Shown: positions 44,713-52,712 of the stretch, one piece after another | Numbering within the stretch: position 1 is the stretch's first letter | Layout of the letters: every line of letters starts with the position of its first letter | Assembly (NCBI RefSeq): GCF_024359545.1 | Contig: NZ_JAKQZG010000010.1 | Location: 1 to 64,000 of the forward strand | From: Jiella marina | GTDB taxonomy: Bacteria; Pseudomonadota; Alphaproteobacteria; Rhizobiales; Rhizobiaceae | Length of the DNA stretch: 64,000 nt | Reading direction: 5' to 3' | Translations under genes and position numbers: made by a program | Notes under the pieces: generated by a model | Told to the model about the DNA's origin: nothing | What the model saw: only the letters and a program-made list of their open reading frames with translations | The model's database searches: none

Positions 44713-45995
44713 GCCAGGTTCTGGACGAGGTCTCCTGGCTGGCAGGGGAGGTATTCCGCAATGTTCCCAAGGCGAAACTCCCCGACAACATTTCGCTGCC
44801 CAATACCAGGTCGGCCTTCGAGAAGCTGATCTCGGATGTGGGGACCGAATTCGTCGACGATGCCAGCAATATCGTCGACGCGCTCGCCTCGGACCTCGCC
44901 GATTGGGCGTCCGATCCCAAGGCGCTCGAAGAAAAGGCCTTTACCGAACTGGTCGAAACGGTGATCGAGCCGATCATTCTCGACATCGTCAAGCTGACGA
45001 ATACGGTGATCGACGATGGCATCGACGTTCTCGAGGGCGGCAAGAAGGACCTTGCCAATCTGGTCGACTGGCTCGATACGGAAATCGAACTGCCCTTCTT
45101 CACCGCCTTCTACGACAATTTCGAGAACGTGATCGTCGACGACAGCGACAACCTCCTGTCGCTCCTCGACCTATCCCTGCTCCTCATGAGCATCCCGGCG
45201 ACCAAGGCCCTCGGCGACCTCACGGGCACCTTCGCTCTCGATCAGGAAACGGCGGATGGCGCGGCGGGAGAGATTCCGGACATCGCCATCGCCGCCAACG
45301 TACTGCTCGGCGCCGCGGGATTGCTCACCTTCCTCTACGATCTGATCGGGCTGAATATCGACGCCTTTTTCGAAGACGAGGATTCGGAACTCGGGCCGGC
45401 CTTGGATCTTGGGGAGAACATCGTGCTCGTCCTGGCCAGCTTGTTCGCGTCCATCGTTGGCACCGTGGCGAGCGAGCAGGAAGACGATCTGACGGAGATC
45501 GAACTCGCAACCTACTGGATCGCCTCGCTTTCGAGGGATTTGATCAACCTCTTGATCGTGAGCGCCGGTGCCGGGATTCTGGCGCTCACTCGCGGCCAGA
45601 ACGCCAAGCTGATCAATTTGGGCGTTTCGATCATGTTCTTCCTCGTGTCGCTTCTGTTCGTGGTCATCAGACCGATCGCCGCCGCAACGGAAGCGGCCAG
45701 AATCAAGGGTCAGGCGGACCCGAACGAGAGAGCGGAAGCGACCTATGCCAATGTCGTCGAATGGCTTGGCGTGACCGGTGAGTTCCTCAATGTGGGGCGT
45801 CCGATCATCGCCAAGACGATCGGAACCATCGGCTTCAAGGGCGTGGCGGAGTCGGTCGCCGTCGAATCGGTGATCATCCTGTTCTCGTTCTTGCGAGGCC
45901 TCGTCACGGGCACGACCGTGGCGGTCGATCTTCTCGTGGTCGACCAGTCGCAAGAGGCCGAAAATGACGGACGCGGCGCTGCTCGACGAGCATGA
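44709..45995 (+). CDS. Helical, partly hydrophobic protein of unknown function, second gene of the pair
   Basis: A 428-aa protein with no family I recognise. The first 150 residues are acidic and predicted helical (FEKLISDVGTEFVDDASNIVDALASDLADW and further). From residue 150 hydrophobic stretches alternate with acidic ones: SLLDLSLLLMSIPATKAL, IAANVLLGAAGLLTFLYDLIG, NIVLVLASLFASIVGTV, LINLLIVSAGAGILAL, LGVSIMFFLVSLLFVVI and SVIILFSFLRGLVTGTTVAVDLLVV. This suggests four to six membrane-associated helices. GTG 44709 lies within the stop of the first gene, implying fixed ratios. A third short reading frame begins at 45964. Confidence 0.72.
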   Translation: MSQVLDEVSWLAGEVFRNVPKAKLPDNISLPNTRSAFEKLISDVGTEFVDDASNIVDALASDLADWASDPKALEEKAFTELVETVIEPIILDIVKLTNTVIDDGIDVLEGGKKDLANLVDWLDTEIELPFFTAFYDNFENVIVDDSDNLLSLLDLSLLLMSIPATKALGDLTGTFALDQETADGAAGEIPDIAIAANVLLGAAGLLTFLYDLIGLNIDAFFEDEDSELGPALDLGENIVLVLASLFASIVGTVASEQEDDLTEIELATYWIASLSRDLINLLIVSAGAGILALTRGQNAKLINLGVSIMFFLVSLLFVVIRPIAAATEAARIKGQADPNERAEATYANVVEWLGVTGEFLNVGRPIIAKTIGTIGFKGVAESVAVESVIILFSFLRGLVTGTTVAVDLLVVDQSQEAENDGRGAARRA

Positions 45996-46116
45996 ACTGG
46001 CCATGGCGTGCGTTCGTCTCGGCGGCCGGTCTCGCCGAGTATTGGTCAGTCCGCCGCCAATTCCTCGATTGGCACGACATCCACCGAGTGGCTCGTTTCC
46101 TGCGGTCCCGTCGTGA
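45964..46116 (+). CDS. Possible truncated third cistron of the unassigned module
   Basis: ATG 45964 opens a 50-codon frame inside the end of the 428-aa gene (32 bases overlap) with AAGAGG six bases upstream. It begins MTDAALLDEHELAMACVRL, a plausible cytoplasmic start, and then runs into the transglutaminase 3' end in antisense, where the sequence becomes Arg/Pro-rich and stops at 46114-46116. It may be a real gene cut by the same event that placed the module here, or chance. Confidence 0.3.
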   Translation: MTDAALLDEHELAMACVRLGGRSRRVLVSPPPIPRLARHPPSGSFPAVPS

Positions 46117-46939
46117 CAAAGACGCCGGCGATGGGCGAAACGTCGTCATAGTCCCGCCCCACGGCGACGACGATATGATCGTCGCCCGCCGTCACGCCAT
46201 TCGTCGGGTCGAAGCCGACCCAGCCATGATCCGGACCGAGCCAGACATCGACCCAGGCATGCATGGCATCGGCGCCTTCGAGGCGGGGCTGGCCCTCGGG
46301 CGGGTTGGTGCGCAGGAAGCCGCTGACGTAACGGGCAGGAATGCCATTCGCGCGCAGCCCCGCGATCATCACATGGGAAAAGTCCTGGCAGACGCCGCGT
46401 CTGGCCGTGAAGGCCTCCCTGACCGTCGTGCCGACGCTGGTCGAGCCAGGAACATAGGCGAAATCCGCACGGATGCGCTTCGTCAGCGCGAGCATAGCGT
46501 CGCCCGCCGGCGAAGCGCGGTCGCCGAGCGTCTCGCGAACGAAGCTCGTCAAAGCCGTGACACCCACGATCCGGCGGCTGGGTCCGAGGAAATGGATCGG
46601 CGAGGATGCATCGCTCCGGCGACTGGCCTGCGCCTCTCCGGCGACGAGCGGGGCGGGCGGCGTCTCCGAAAGTGGCGGTTCGTTCCGCTCGACGTCGACC
46701 CGGGCGCGCATCTCGACCGCAAGCTTGGTGTGCGCGCTGAAGAAGGCGATGCTGTCCACCGGATTGTCGAAGAAGTCGAACTCGGCGTCTCTCTCCTCGG
46801 GGCGCGGCGCGATCGACACGGTCGCAGTCTCGACCCGCTGCCCATGGTCGGTACGGGGGCGGATGCGCAGAATATGGCGGGCATCTGCCACGGCGGAGGG
46901 ATAGTCATAGGTGATCTTCAGCCGGATCGCGTATTTCAT
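46046..46939 (-). CDS. Transglutaminase-like cysteine-protease-fold protein
   Basis: A 297-aa protein with an N-terminal bacterial transglutaminase-associated beta domain (MKYAIRLKITYDYPSAVADARHILRIRP) and a core with the catalytic triad: Cys in TARRGVCQDFSHVMIAGLRA, His in DAMHAWVDVWLG and Asp in GFDPTNG. Proteins of this type are usually encoded with the ATP-grasp and Alpha-E proteins and are thought to work in peptide or amide bond formation or cleavage, substrate unknown. ATG 46939 has GGAG 9 bases upstream and overlaps the preceding stop as ATGA. Its 3' end is duplicated in decayed form at 41759-41958. Confidence 0.92.
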   Translation of the reverse strand: MKYAIRLKITYDYPSAVADARHILRIRPRTDHGQRVETATVSIAPRPEERDAEFDFFDNPVDSIAFFSAHTKLAVEMRARVDVERNEPPLSETPPAPLVAGEAQASRRSDASSPIHFLGPSRRIVGVTALTSFVRETLGDRASPAGDAMLALTKRIRADFAYVPGSTSVGTTVREAFTARRGVCQDFSHVMIAGLRANGIPARYVSGFLRTNPPEGQPRLEGADAMHAWVDVWLGPDHGWVGFDPTNGVTAGDDHIVVAVGRDYDDVSPIAGVFVTTGPQETSHSVDVVPIEELAAD

Positions 46940-49353
46940 TCCGGCCCTCCGCTCCATTCCTTGGCGCCTGGCGGGCTCGACAGGAGATAACGGCTCGTCA
47001 GCAGATTCGAGATGAGGCCGAGATCACCGACGACCCGCTCGAGAAAGGCGGGGTCGACTTCGACGGCATCGGCGGTCTGGAGGCGAACCTTCAGGCGGGC
47101 GAGGCGGCGCAGCAGCATGTCGGGCGTCTCACCCACATGGACCCCCGGCAGTACCGAGGTGACGTCGGACAGGGTGTTCACTTGAAAGGCGAGAGCGCGA
47201 GGGTTGAGCGGATCGAGAACCGTCAGGTCGACCACCGTTTCGCGGGAGAGATCGACCGAATAGCGACGGCGATAGGTGACGCTGGAATCGGTGAAGGTGA
47301 GAAGCGCCTCGAGGACGCCCTCGGGCGGATCGCCCGCGAGAAGCTGAGAGGCGATCGTCGCCGTCGACTGCCCGCGCTCCAGCGCCCGGCCGCACTGCAT
47401 GAAGCGCCAGCCGGTGAACTGGTACATGTTTTCATGGGCCAAGCCGGCAAAGCCGGAGAGATGCGTGAGGATTTGGCTCGTCAGGTCGACGATGTCCTCG
47501 TCCTCCTCCGCGATCGCTTCCAGAACGAGGCTCACGATCTCTTTCAGCGTATGCCAGGCTTCAGGCGAAAAACGCTCGCGAATGCGCGATGCCGTATCCG
47601 CCGCCTGGCGGGCCAGAACCAGAAGTCCGCGCTGCGGCCGGTCGTCCTCCACCTCGATGCCGAAACCGGCGAGAACCTTCGCGACCCGCGCTTCCAGCCC
47701 GCCAGAGGTCCAGCCCTCGCTGGTGCGGGCCGCGTACAGCCGCAGCAGCCGGGTGGCCACTTCGCATCGCTCGGCATAGCGGCCGAGCCAGAACAGATTG
47801 TCGGCGGCGCGCGCCGGAAGGGCGCCCGGCAGCCGCCGCGAGAAACGATCGCCCTGAGACGCCAGAAGCGTGACCGGTTTCGCGGGTGTCGCCGAAGGAA
47901 TCCACACGTCGATCGAGCCGCCGCCGCGCTGCATGGAAATTACCCGGGCGTCGCGGGAATCGGCGACACGGGCAAATCCGCCGGGCATGACATGCCAGCC
48001 ATCCTCGTCGCGCATCAAGAAGGCGCGCAGCGTCACCGGCCGCGGGGCGAGATGGCCATCGACGAAGACCGGCGCCGTCGACAGGGCCGCGATTTCCTGG
48101 CCCACCAGATCGACGCCCTCGCGGGCCGAAGCCGGGAAGCTGCGCGATTTGCCGTCGCGGCGGGCCGCAGTCTCTTCGCTCGAGCGGGCATTGGCCGAGG
48201 GCGGAAAGGCCGGGCCGAGCTGCAGGCGCGCGGCATTGTCGATCACATAGCGGCGTGCCTCCTCCTGGCCGCACCACCAGGTGGCAACCGTCGGCAGCTT
48301 CAGCTCTTCGCCGATCAGCGCGCTTGCGAGAGACTGTTGAAAGGCGAGAAGTGCGGGGGTCTCCAGAATGCCCGAGCCAAGCGCGTTGACCACCTGAAGC
48401 GCGCCAGAGCGCACGGCCCGCAACAGGCCCGGCGTGCCGATCTGCGAGCCGGCGAACAATTCCAGCGGATCGCAGAAATCGGCATCGAGGCGCCGCCAGA
48501 GCACCTTGATCGCCTGGAAACCGTCGACGGTGCGCACTTCCGCCCGGTCGCCATGGACGACGAGATCGCCGCCTTCGAGGAGAAGCAGGCCGAGATAGCG
48601 CGCCAGATAGGCGTGCTCGTAATAAGTCTCGTTGTGCGGTCCCGGCGTCAGGAGGCCGACCCGGGTCACCTCGGGCCCGGCGAGGCGATAGAGCATCTCG
48701 CGGAAACGGCGGAAGAACGACGCCAGACGCTCGATGTTCAGGGACCGGCTGAGATCGGGAAAGGCTTTGGACGTCGCGACCCGGTTTTCGAGGGCAAATC
48801 CAGCGCCGGAAGGCGCCTGGGTGCGATCGCCGAGGACCCACCAGCGGCCATCCGGGCCACGCCCAAGATCGACCGCGATGAAGCGCAGGAGCGGTGCCCC
48901 GTTCTTCGCCTGATCGGCGAGAGGCCGCAGGAACTCGGGATTCTGCCCGAGAATGATGCCGGGCAGATGGCCTTCGCGGATCGTGCGCCGCTCGCCGTAA
49001 AGATCGGCGAGAAGCGTCTCCAGGAATTCGGCGCGCTGGACGAGGCCCTCTGAAAGCGTCGACCACTCCTGCCGGTCGACGATGAGGGCGGGATGGCCGA
49101 GGGGCCAGTCACGGCTCTGCTCGCTGCCGTCGCCGGCGCCATAGACCTGATGGAAAACACCGGCTTCGGAGAGATATTGCCGGGCCGAGGCGAAGCGCCG
49201 CGAGATCTCCCGCTCCGGCATCGCCGACAGCGCCTTCATCAACGGTGCGTAATGGGTTTTGAGCGTGCCGTCGCGCGCGATCATCTCGTCGCGCCCGCCG
49301 GCCACATGCTGCGAATAGCCAAGCGCGAGTTTTGAAAGAATCGTGGGCGGCAT
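46936..49353 (-). CDS. Circularly permuted ATP-grasp protein fused to Alpha-E (DUF403) domain
   Basis: An 805-aa fusion. Residues 1-about 480: circularly permuted ATP-grasp enzyme with YGERRTIREGHLPGIILGQNPEFLRP, DLGRGPDGRWWVLGDRTQAPSGAGFALENR, LTPGPHNETYYEHAYLARYLGLLLLEGGDLVV and LLRAVRSGALQVVNALGSG. Residues about 510-800: alpha-helical Alpha-E domain beginning ARAADNLFWLGRYAERCE with its ER motif. In many genomes these are two separate genes next to the transglutaminase. The family is suspected of ligase chemistry with a peptide partner. Starts at ATG 49353; co-translated with the transglutaminase by ATGA overlap. Confidence 0.93.
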   Translation of the reverse strand: MPPTILSKLALGYSQHVAGGRDEMIARDGTLKTHYAPLMKALSAMPEREISRRFASARQYLSEAGVFHQVYGAGDGSEQSRDWPLGHPALIVDRQEWSTLSEGLVQRAEFLETLLADLYGERRTIREGHLPGIILGQNPEFLRPLADQAKNGAPLLRFIAVDLGRGPDGRWWVLGDRTQAPSGAGFALENRVATSKAFPDLSRSLNIERLASFFRRFREMLYRLAGPEVTRVGLLTPGPHNETYYEHAYLARYLGLLLLEGGDLVVHGDRAEVRTVDGFQAIKVLWRRLDADFCDPLELFAGSQIGTPGLLRAVRSGALQVVNALGSGILETPALLAFQQSLASALIGEELKLPTVATWWCGQEEARRYVIDNAARLQLGPAFPPSANARSSEETAARRDGKSRSFPASAREGVDLVGQEIAALSTAPVFVDGHLAPRPVTLRAFLMRDEDGWHVMPGGFARVADSRDARVISMQRGGGSIDVWIPSATPAKPVTLLASQGDRFSRRLPGALPARAADNLFWLGRYAERCEVATRLLRLYAARTSEGWTSGGLEARVAKVLAGFGIEVEDDRPQRGLLVLARQAADTASRIRERFSPEAWHTLKEIVSLVLEAIAEEDEDIVDLTSQILTHLSGFAGLAHENMYQFTGWRFMQCGRALERGQSTATIASQLLAGDPPEGVLEALLTFTDSSVTYRRRYSVDLSRETVVDLTVLDPLNPRALAFQVNTLSDVTSVLPGVHVGETPDMLLRRLARLKVRLQTADAVEVDPAFLERVVGDLGLISNLLTSRYLLSSPPGAKEWSGGPE

Positions 49354-49439
49354 GGGACCGAAGAGCTCCTGTGAGCCGACCTATAGCAGGCTTCGGCGCC
49401 AGCGACACCGGTCTCGCCTGCGGAGCCCGGACCTCCGCT

Positions 49440-50096
49440 TCAGCCAAACGCCGCCGTGTGAAACGCGATTTCGAGAGCGATCACTTCGCCGAAGAGCGTG
49501 ATCAGCCGCTCGCGCTCGCCATCGTCCATCGTCTTTGCCACCGCATCGATCCGCGCTTTCAGCCAGTTCGCCTGGGCCTCGAAGCCGGGCGCGACGTGGA
49601 GCGCGACCCATTCGCGGGGAAAGCCCTCAGCGCTCATGCGGGCGAGTGCAGTGCGGCACCAGTTGAGATACATCCATTCGGCACAGAACATCGCGGTGAC
49701 GATGTCGGCGAAGCCTCCGGTCTCAGCGATCGTCAGCATGCCCCGGTCGAAGGCCGTAAAGCCGGGCGCACCCCGGTCGAAGGCGGTGGGATCGACGCCG
49801 AGATCGCGATAGGCGCGGTCGAAATAGTCGAGCTGCTCGGCAAGCAGCGCGCCGACCACGCCGTGGAGCCAGCGCTGGTCCTCGATCGTCGGTGCCTTGG
49901 CGAGCGCGAACGAGAAGATGCGGACCGCCGTCGCCACGAAGGCGCCTTCATAGACGAGATAGCGGTGGAACGCCTGCTCCGGCAGGGTGCCGGTGGCGAT
50001 CTCCTCGACGAAGCGATGGGCCTGCATGGCATCCCAGGCGGCCTGGTTTTCGCCGACGAGACGGTCGGAGAATGGGATTGCGGCTTTGGATGTCAT
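49440..50096 (-). CDS. TenA-like family protein
   Basis: A 218-aa all-helical protein of the TenA/thiaminase II/heme-oxygenase-like superfamily, with AWDAMQAHRFVEEIATGTLPEQAFHRYLVYEG, AMFCAEWMYLNWC, where TenA proteins keep their catalytic cysteine and glutamate, and ITLFGEVIALEIAFHTAAF at the C-terminus. Members hydrolyse thiamine degradation products or related amino-pyrimidines; others have different substrates. Starts at ATG 50096, 15 bases after the BtpA-like gene, so it is probably in the same operon. The substrate is not deducible. Confidence 0.85.
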   Translation of the reverse strand: MTSKAAIPFSDRLVGENQAAWDAMQAHRFVEEIATGTLPEQAFHRYLVYEGAFVATAVRIFSFALAKAPTIEDQRWLHGVVGALLAEQLDYFDRAYRDLGVDPTAFDRGAPGFTAFDRGMLTIAETGGFADIVTAMFCAEWMYLNWCRTALARMSAEGFPREWVALHVAPGFEAQANWLKARIDAVAKTMDDGERERLITLFGEVIALEIAFHTAAFG

Positions 50097-50111
50097 GTCG
50101 CGCCCTCGGCT

Positions 50112-50948
50112 CTAACGCACCTCATCGGCGGCCGCGACGAAACGCTCGACGCGGGCCTGTTCGACCGGATTCCACCACACACCGCCCTCCTTCAGGGCGC
50201 TCGCGACGATGACGCCTTCCGTCTGCCCGAGAATGCGGGCGATATTCTCCGTGGTCGCACCGCTGCCGACGAGAATCGGCAGATCGGTGGCGGAACGGAT
50301 CTCGTCGATCTCCTCGACCGTCGCCGCGTCACCCGTGCGATGCCCGGTGGCGATCACCGCATCGGCATCGAAGAAAGCGACGTCTCGGGTGAGTTCGACG
50401 ATGGAGCGATCGGCGACGATGGCGTGGCTGCCGTGCTTGACGTGGCTGTCAGCGAAGACCTTGATGCCGTTCGCCCGAAGGTTCGCCCGATAGCGCAGCG
50501 CCTTGGCGGCCGCGCCCTCGACGAAGCCCTCATTGGCCACATAGGCGTTGGCCCACTGATTGACCCGAATGAAGTCCGCCCCGCCGGCCGCCGCGACAGC
50601 GAGCGCTGGAATTGCGGCATTAGCGAGAACGTTGATCCCGAGCGGAACCGCGAACTCGCGGCGGACGCGGTCGGTGATCACCGACATGAAGGCTGCCGTC
50701 TCGTGGCCGATGTCGTCGGGCTTCAGAAACGGGATGTCGCCATGGTTCTCGACGATCAGCCCGTCGAGTCCGCCTTTCACGTAGGCTTCCGCATCGCGCA
50801 TCGCCCGGTCATAGATGGCCGAGACCGGCGCCCCGTCATATTGCGGCGAGCCGGGGAAAGAAATGCAGTGTATAACGCCAATCAAGATTTTATTTTTCTT
50901 GAAAATTTCTTTGACTGTTTTGCTTTTTTCTCTAGAAACAGGAGGCAT
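50112..50948 (-). CDS. BtpA/SgcQ family protein
   Basis: A 278-aa TIM-barrel-type protein of the BtpA/SgcQ family (VKEIFKKNKILIGVIHCISFPGSP, GGLDGLIVENHGDIPF, GINVLANAAIPALAVAAAGGADFIRVN, ADSHVKHGSH, GHRTGDAATVEEI, ILVGSGATTENIARIL). BtpA was described in photosystem I biogenesis in cyanobacteria, but SgcQ-type members sit in sugar and nucleoside catabolic clusters, as here. The first 25 codons are strikingly AT-rich in this GC-rich genome. Start at ATG 50948; 23 bases separate it from the divergent PfkB start. Confidence 0.88.
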   Translation of the reverse strand: MPPVSREKSKTVKEIFKKNKILIGVIHCISFPGSPQYDGAPVSAIYDRAMRDAEAYVKGGLDGLIVENHGDIPFLKPDDIGHETAAFMSVITDRVRREFAVPLGINVLANAAIPALAVAAAGGADFIRVNQWANAYVANEGFVEGAAAKALRYRANLRANGIKVFADSHVKHGSHAIVADRSIVELTRDVAFFDADAVIATGHRTGDAATVEEIDEIRSATDLPILVGSGATTENIARILGQTEGVIVASALKEGGVWWNPVEQARVERFVAAADEVR

Positions 50949-50971
50949 TGTTTCGCCTTTTCGAGATTTTC

Positions 50972-51883
50972 ATGGTCATTCATGTCATCGGCAACGTCGG
51001 CATCGACGAAACCTTTGTGATTGAAGCGCTACCGACGCCGGGGGAATCCATTCTCGGCCGTTCGGTCATGCGCGATATGGGCGGCAAGGGCGCCAATCAG
51101 GCGGTGGTTCTCACCCGCGCCGGCCTCTCCGTGCGTTTCGTCAGCGCCTGTGGTCGGGACGAGCGGGGCGACGAGATCCTGGGCATGCTCGCATCCGAAG
51201 GGTGCGAGACCGAAGCCATCCTGCGCCGCGACGTCGCGAGCGACGTGTCGGTCATCCTGTCGCTTCCGGCAGGCGAGAATTCGGTGATCACAACCACGGA
51301 GGCCGTCGAGACGATCGACGAGATGGCGGTCGCCGAGGCGCTGGGCTCCAGCCGGCCTGGCGACTGGCTGGTGCTTCAGGGCAATCTCACGGTTGCTACC
51401 ACCCGGGCCGCGATCGCCATCGCCCGCGAAAAAGGTCTGGCGACGGCTTTCAATCCGTCTCCCATCAAAGCCGGCTTCGAAGCCCTGTTTGGCGACTGCG
51501 AACTCGTCATCGTCAATCAAAGCGAAGCGCAGGCCTTCACCGGTCGATCGGGCGAAGACGCGGCCCGCGCGATCGTCGAGAGGGGAGCTCGGAACGCGGT
51601 CGTGACGCTCGGGGCCGCGGGCAGCGTTCTCTGTCGCCGGGACGGCGCGATGCTGCGGGCAGAGCCCGCTCCGGCCACCGTCATCGACACGACCGGTGCG
51701 GGCGACAGCTTCGCCGCCATGCTTCTCGCCGCGCGTCTGCGTCGGGCCGAATTCGATATGGAATGCCTGATGGCAGCCGCTCGAGCGGCGGCGCTGACGA
51801 TCGGCCGCCTCGGCTGCCGTCCCGCTTTTCCGAGCCGAGCGGAGATCGCCGAAATCCTCGACGTGGCACAGGCCGGCGACTGA
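50972..51883 (+). CDS. PfkB-family carbohydrate kinase
   Basis: A ribokinase-like kinase, 303 aa. N-terminal PfkB motif RDMGGKGANQAVVLTRAG and FVSACGRDERGDEIL; C-terminal ATP site VTLGAAGSVLC and the catalytic/anion-hole motif DTTGAGDSFAAMLLAARL. Members phosphorylate ribose, fructose or nucleosides; which one cannot be read from this sequence. I start at ATG 50972 (MVIHVIGNVGIDE), which begins the fold; a TTG at 50948 is upstream but badly spaced to its AGGAGG. Convergent with the amidotransferase-like gene, and probably part of the same pathway as the BtpA-like and LacI-cluster genes. Confidence 0.92.
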   Translation: MVIHVIGNVGIDETFVIEALPTPGESILGRSVMRDMGGKGANQAVVLTRAGLSVRFVSACGRDERGDEILGMLASEGCETEAILRRDVASDVSVILSLPAGENSVITTTEAVETIDEMAVAEALGSSRPGDWLVLQGNLTVATTRAAIAIAREKGLATAFNPSPIKAGFEALFGDCELVIVNQSEAQAFTGRSGEDAARAIVERGARNAVVTLGAAGSVLCRRDGAMLRAEPAPATVIDTTGAGDSFAAMLLAARLRRAEFDMECLMAAARAAALTIGRLGCRPAFPSRAEIAEILDVAQAGD

Positions 51884-51927
51884 TTTCACCAGGCGATCCG
51901 CTTGCATCGGAAGAGGCCCTTTCCGGA

Positions 51928-52692
51928 TCATCGCGCGTTCGTCAGCCAGCCGAGAATGTTGGTCCATAGCCGCTTGTAGCCGTCCCATTCGCAGAAGGCG
52001 GGCGAGAGCCAGTGCGGGCCGATATCCGAGGTCCAAGCGACGCTGCGACCTTTCCCATACTCGCCACAGACCAGAAGCGGGTGACCACCTTCGTCCTCGG
52101 GAAGCGTCGCGACGGTCTCGGCATTGTCCTTGGCCACCACCTCGTTTGCGCCGAGAAGCAGCGGCCATTCGCCCTCCAGACCTTCCAGCAGCTCGTGGCC
52201 GGGCGCCGTCTTGACGCCCTGCGCACCCTCCGGAATTTCGATCCGGTCGTCATAGGGCAGGCAGGTGACGGGCAGCACGTCCTCCACCGGCGTGCGCCGC
52301 CAGCGCGCTTTGCCGTCGATGCCCTGGAAGGAAAAATAGCCGCCGCACATCAGAAGGCCGCCGCCGGCGAGCGTCCAGTCGCGGATGAGCTTCAGCCGGT
52401 TCGGCACGGTCTGCATTTCGAGCCAGACCTTGGGCGGCAGAAGCAGGGAGTTGGCGCCGATATCCGACAGGATGATCGCGTCATAGGTGCTCAAGCCTGC
52501 CATGTCATAGGGAAAGCGATCGACCGCCTCATGGGCCGGCATGTAGGTGAGGTCGAACTCGGTTCCTTGGAGCGCCTTCACCAGCGGCTCGGCGCCGAGA
52601 TGGAAGGTAACGCTGCCGAACTGGTCGAAGCCCTTGTAGTGGGTGGCGGAACTGATCCAGCTCTCGCCGACGAGGAGAACCTTCTTGGTCAT
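51928..52692 (-). CDS. Class I glutamine-amidotransferase-like protein
   Basis: A 254-aa protein starting VLLVGESWISSATHYKGFDQFGS, with AIILSDIGANSLLLP and LAGGGLLMCGGYFSFQGIDGKARWRRT. The nucleophile-elbow Cys is in GLLMCGGYFSF. This is the domain also seen in trehalose-utilisation ThuA-like and putative cytoplasmic glutamine-amidotransferase proteins. It is the last gene of the LacI-controlled operon, 20 bases after the phosphotriesterase gene. Activity is not known; an isomerase or hydrolase role in sugar catabolism is as likely as amide transfer. Confidence 0.8.
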   Translation of the reverse strand: MTKKVLLVGESWISSATHYKGFDQFGSVTFHLGAEPLVKALQGTEFDLTYMPAHEAVDRFPYDMAGLSTYDAIILSDIGANSLLLPPKVWLEMQTVPNRLKLIRDWTLAGGGLLMCGGYFSFQGIDGKARWRRTPVEDVLPVTCLPYDDRIEIPEGAQGVKTAPGHELLEGLEGEWPLLLGANEVVAKDNAETVATLPEDEGGHPLLVCGEYGKGRSVAWTSDIGPHWLSPAFCEWDGYKRLWTNILGWLTNAR

Positions 52693-52712
52693 GGGAGATC
52701 CCTTCTCGGGTG

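Noticed and set aside
42262-45995. Integrase, transposase or phage structural gene in the unassigned module
   Set aside because: None seen; the mobile interpretation rests on the flanking duplication only.
47137-49053. 638-aa open frame on the plus strand
   Set aside because: Entirely antisense to the ATP-grasp/Alpha-E gene, which has clear domains.
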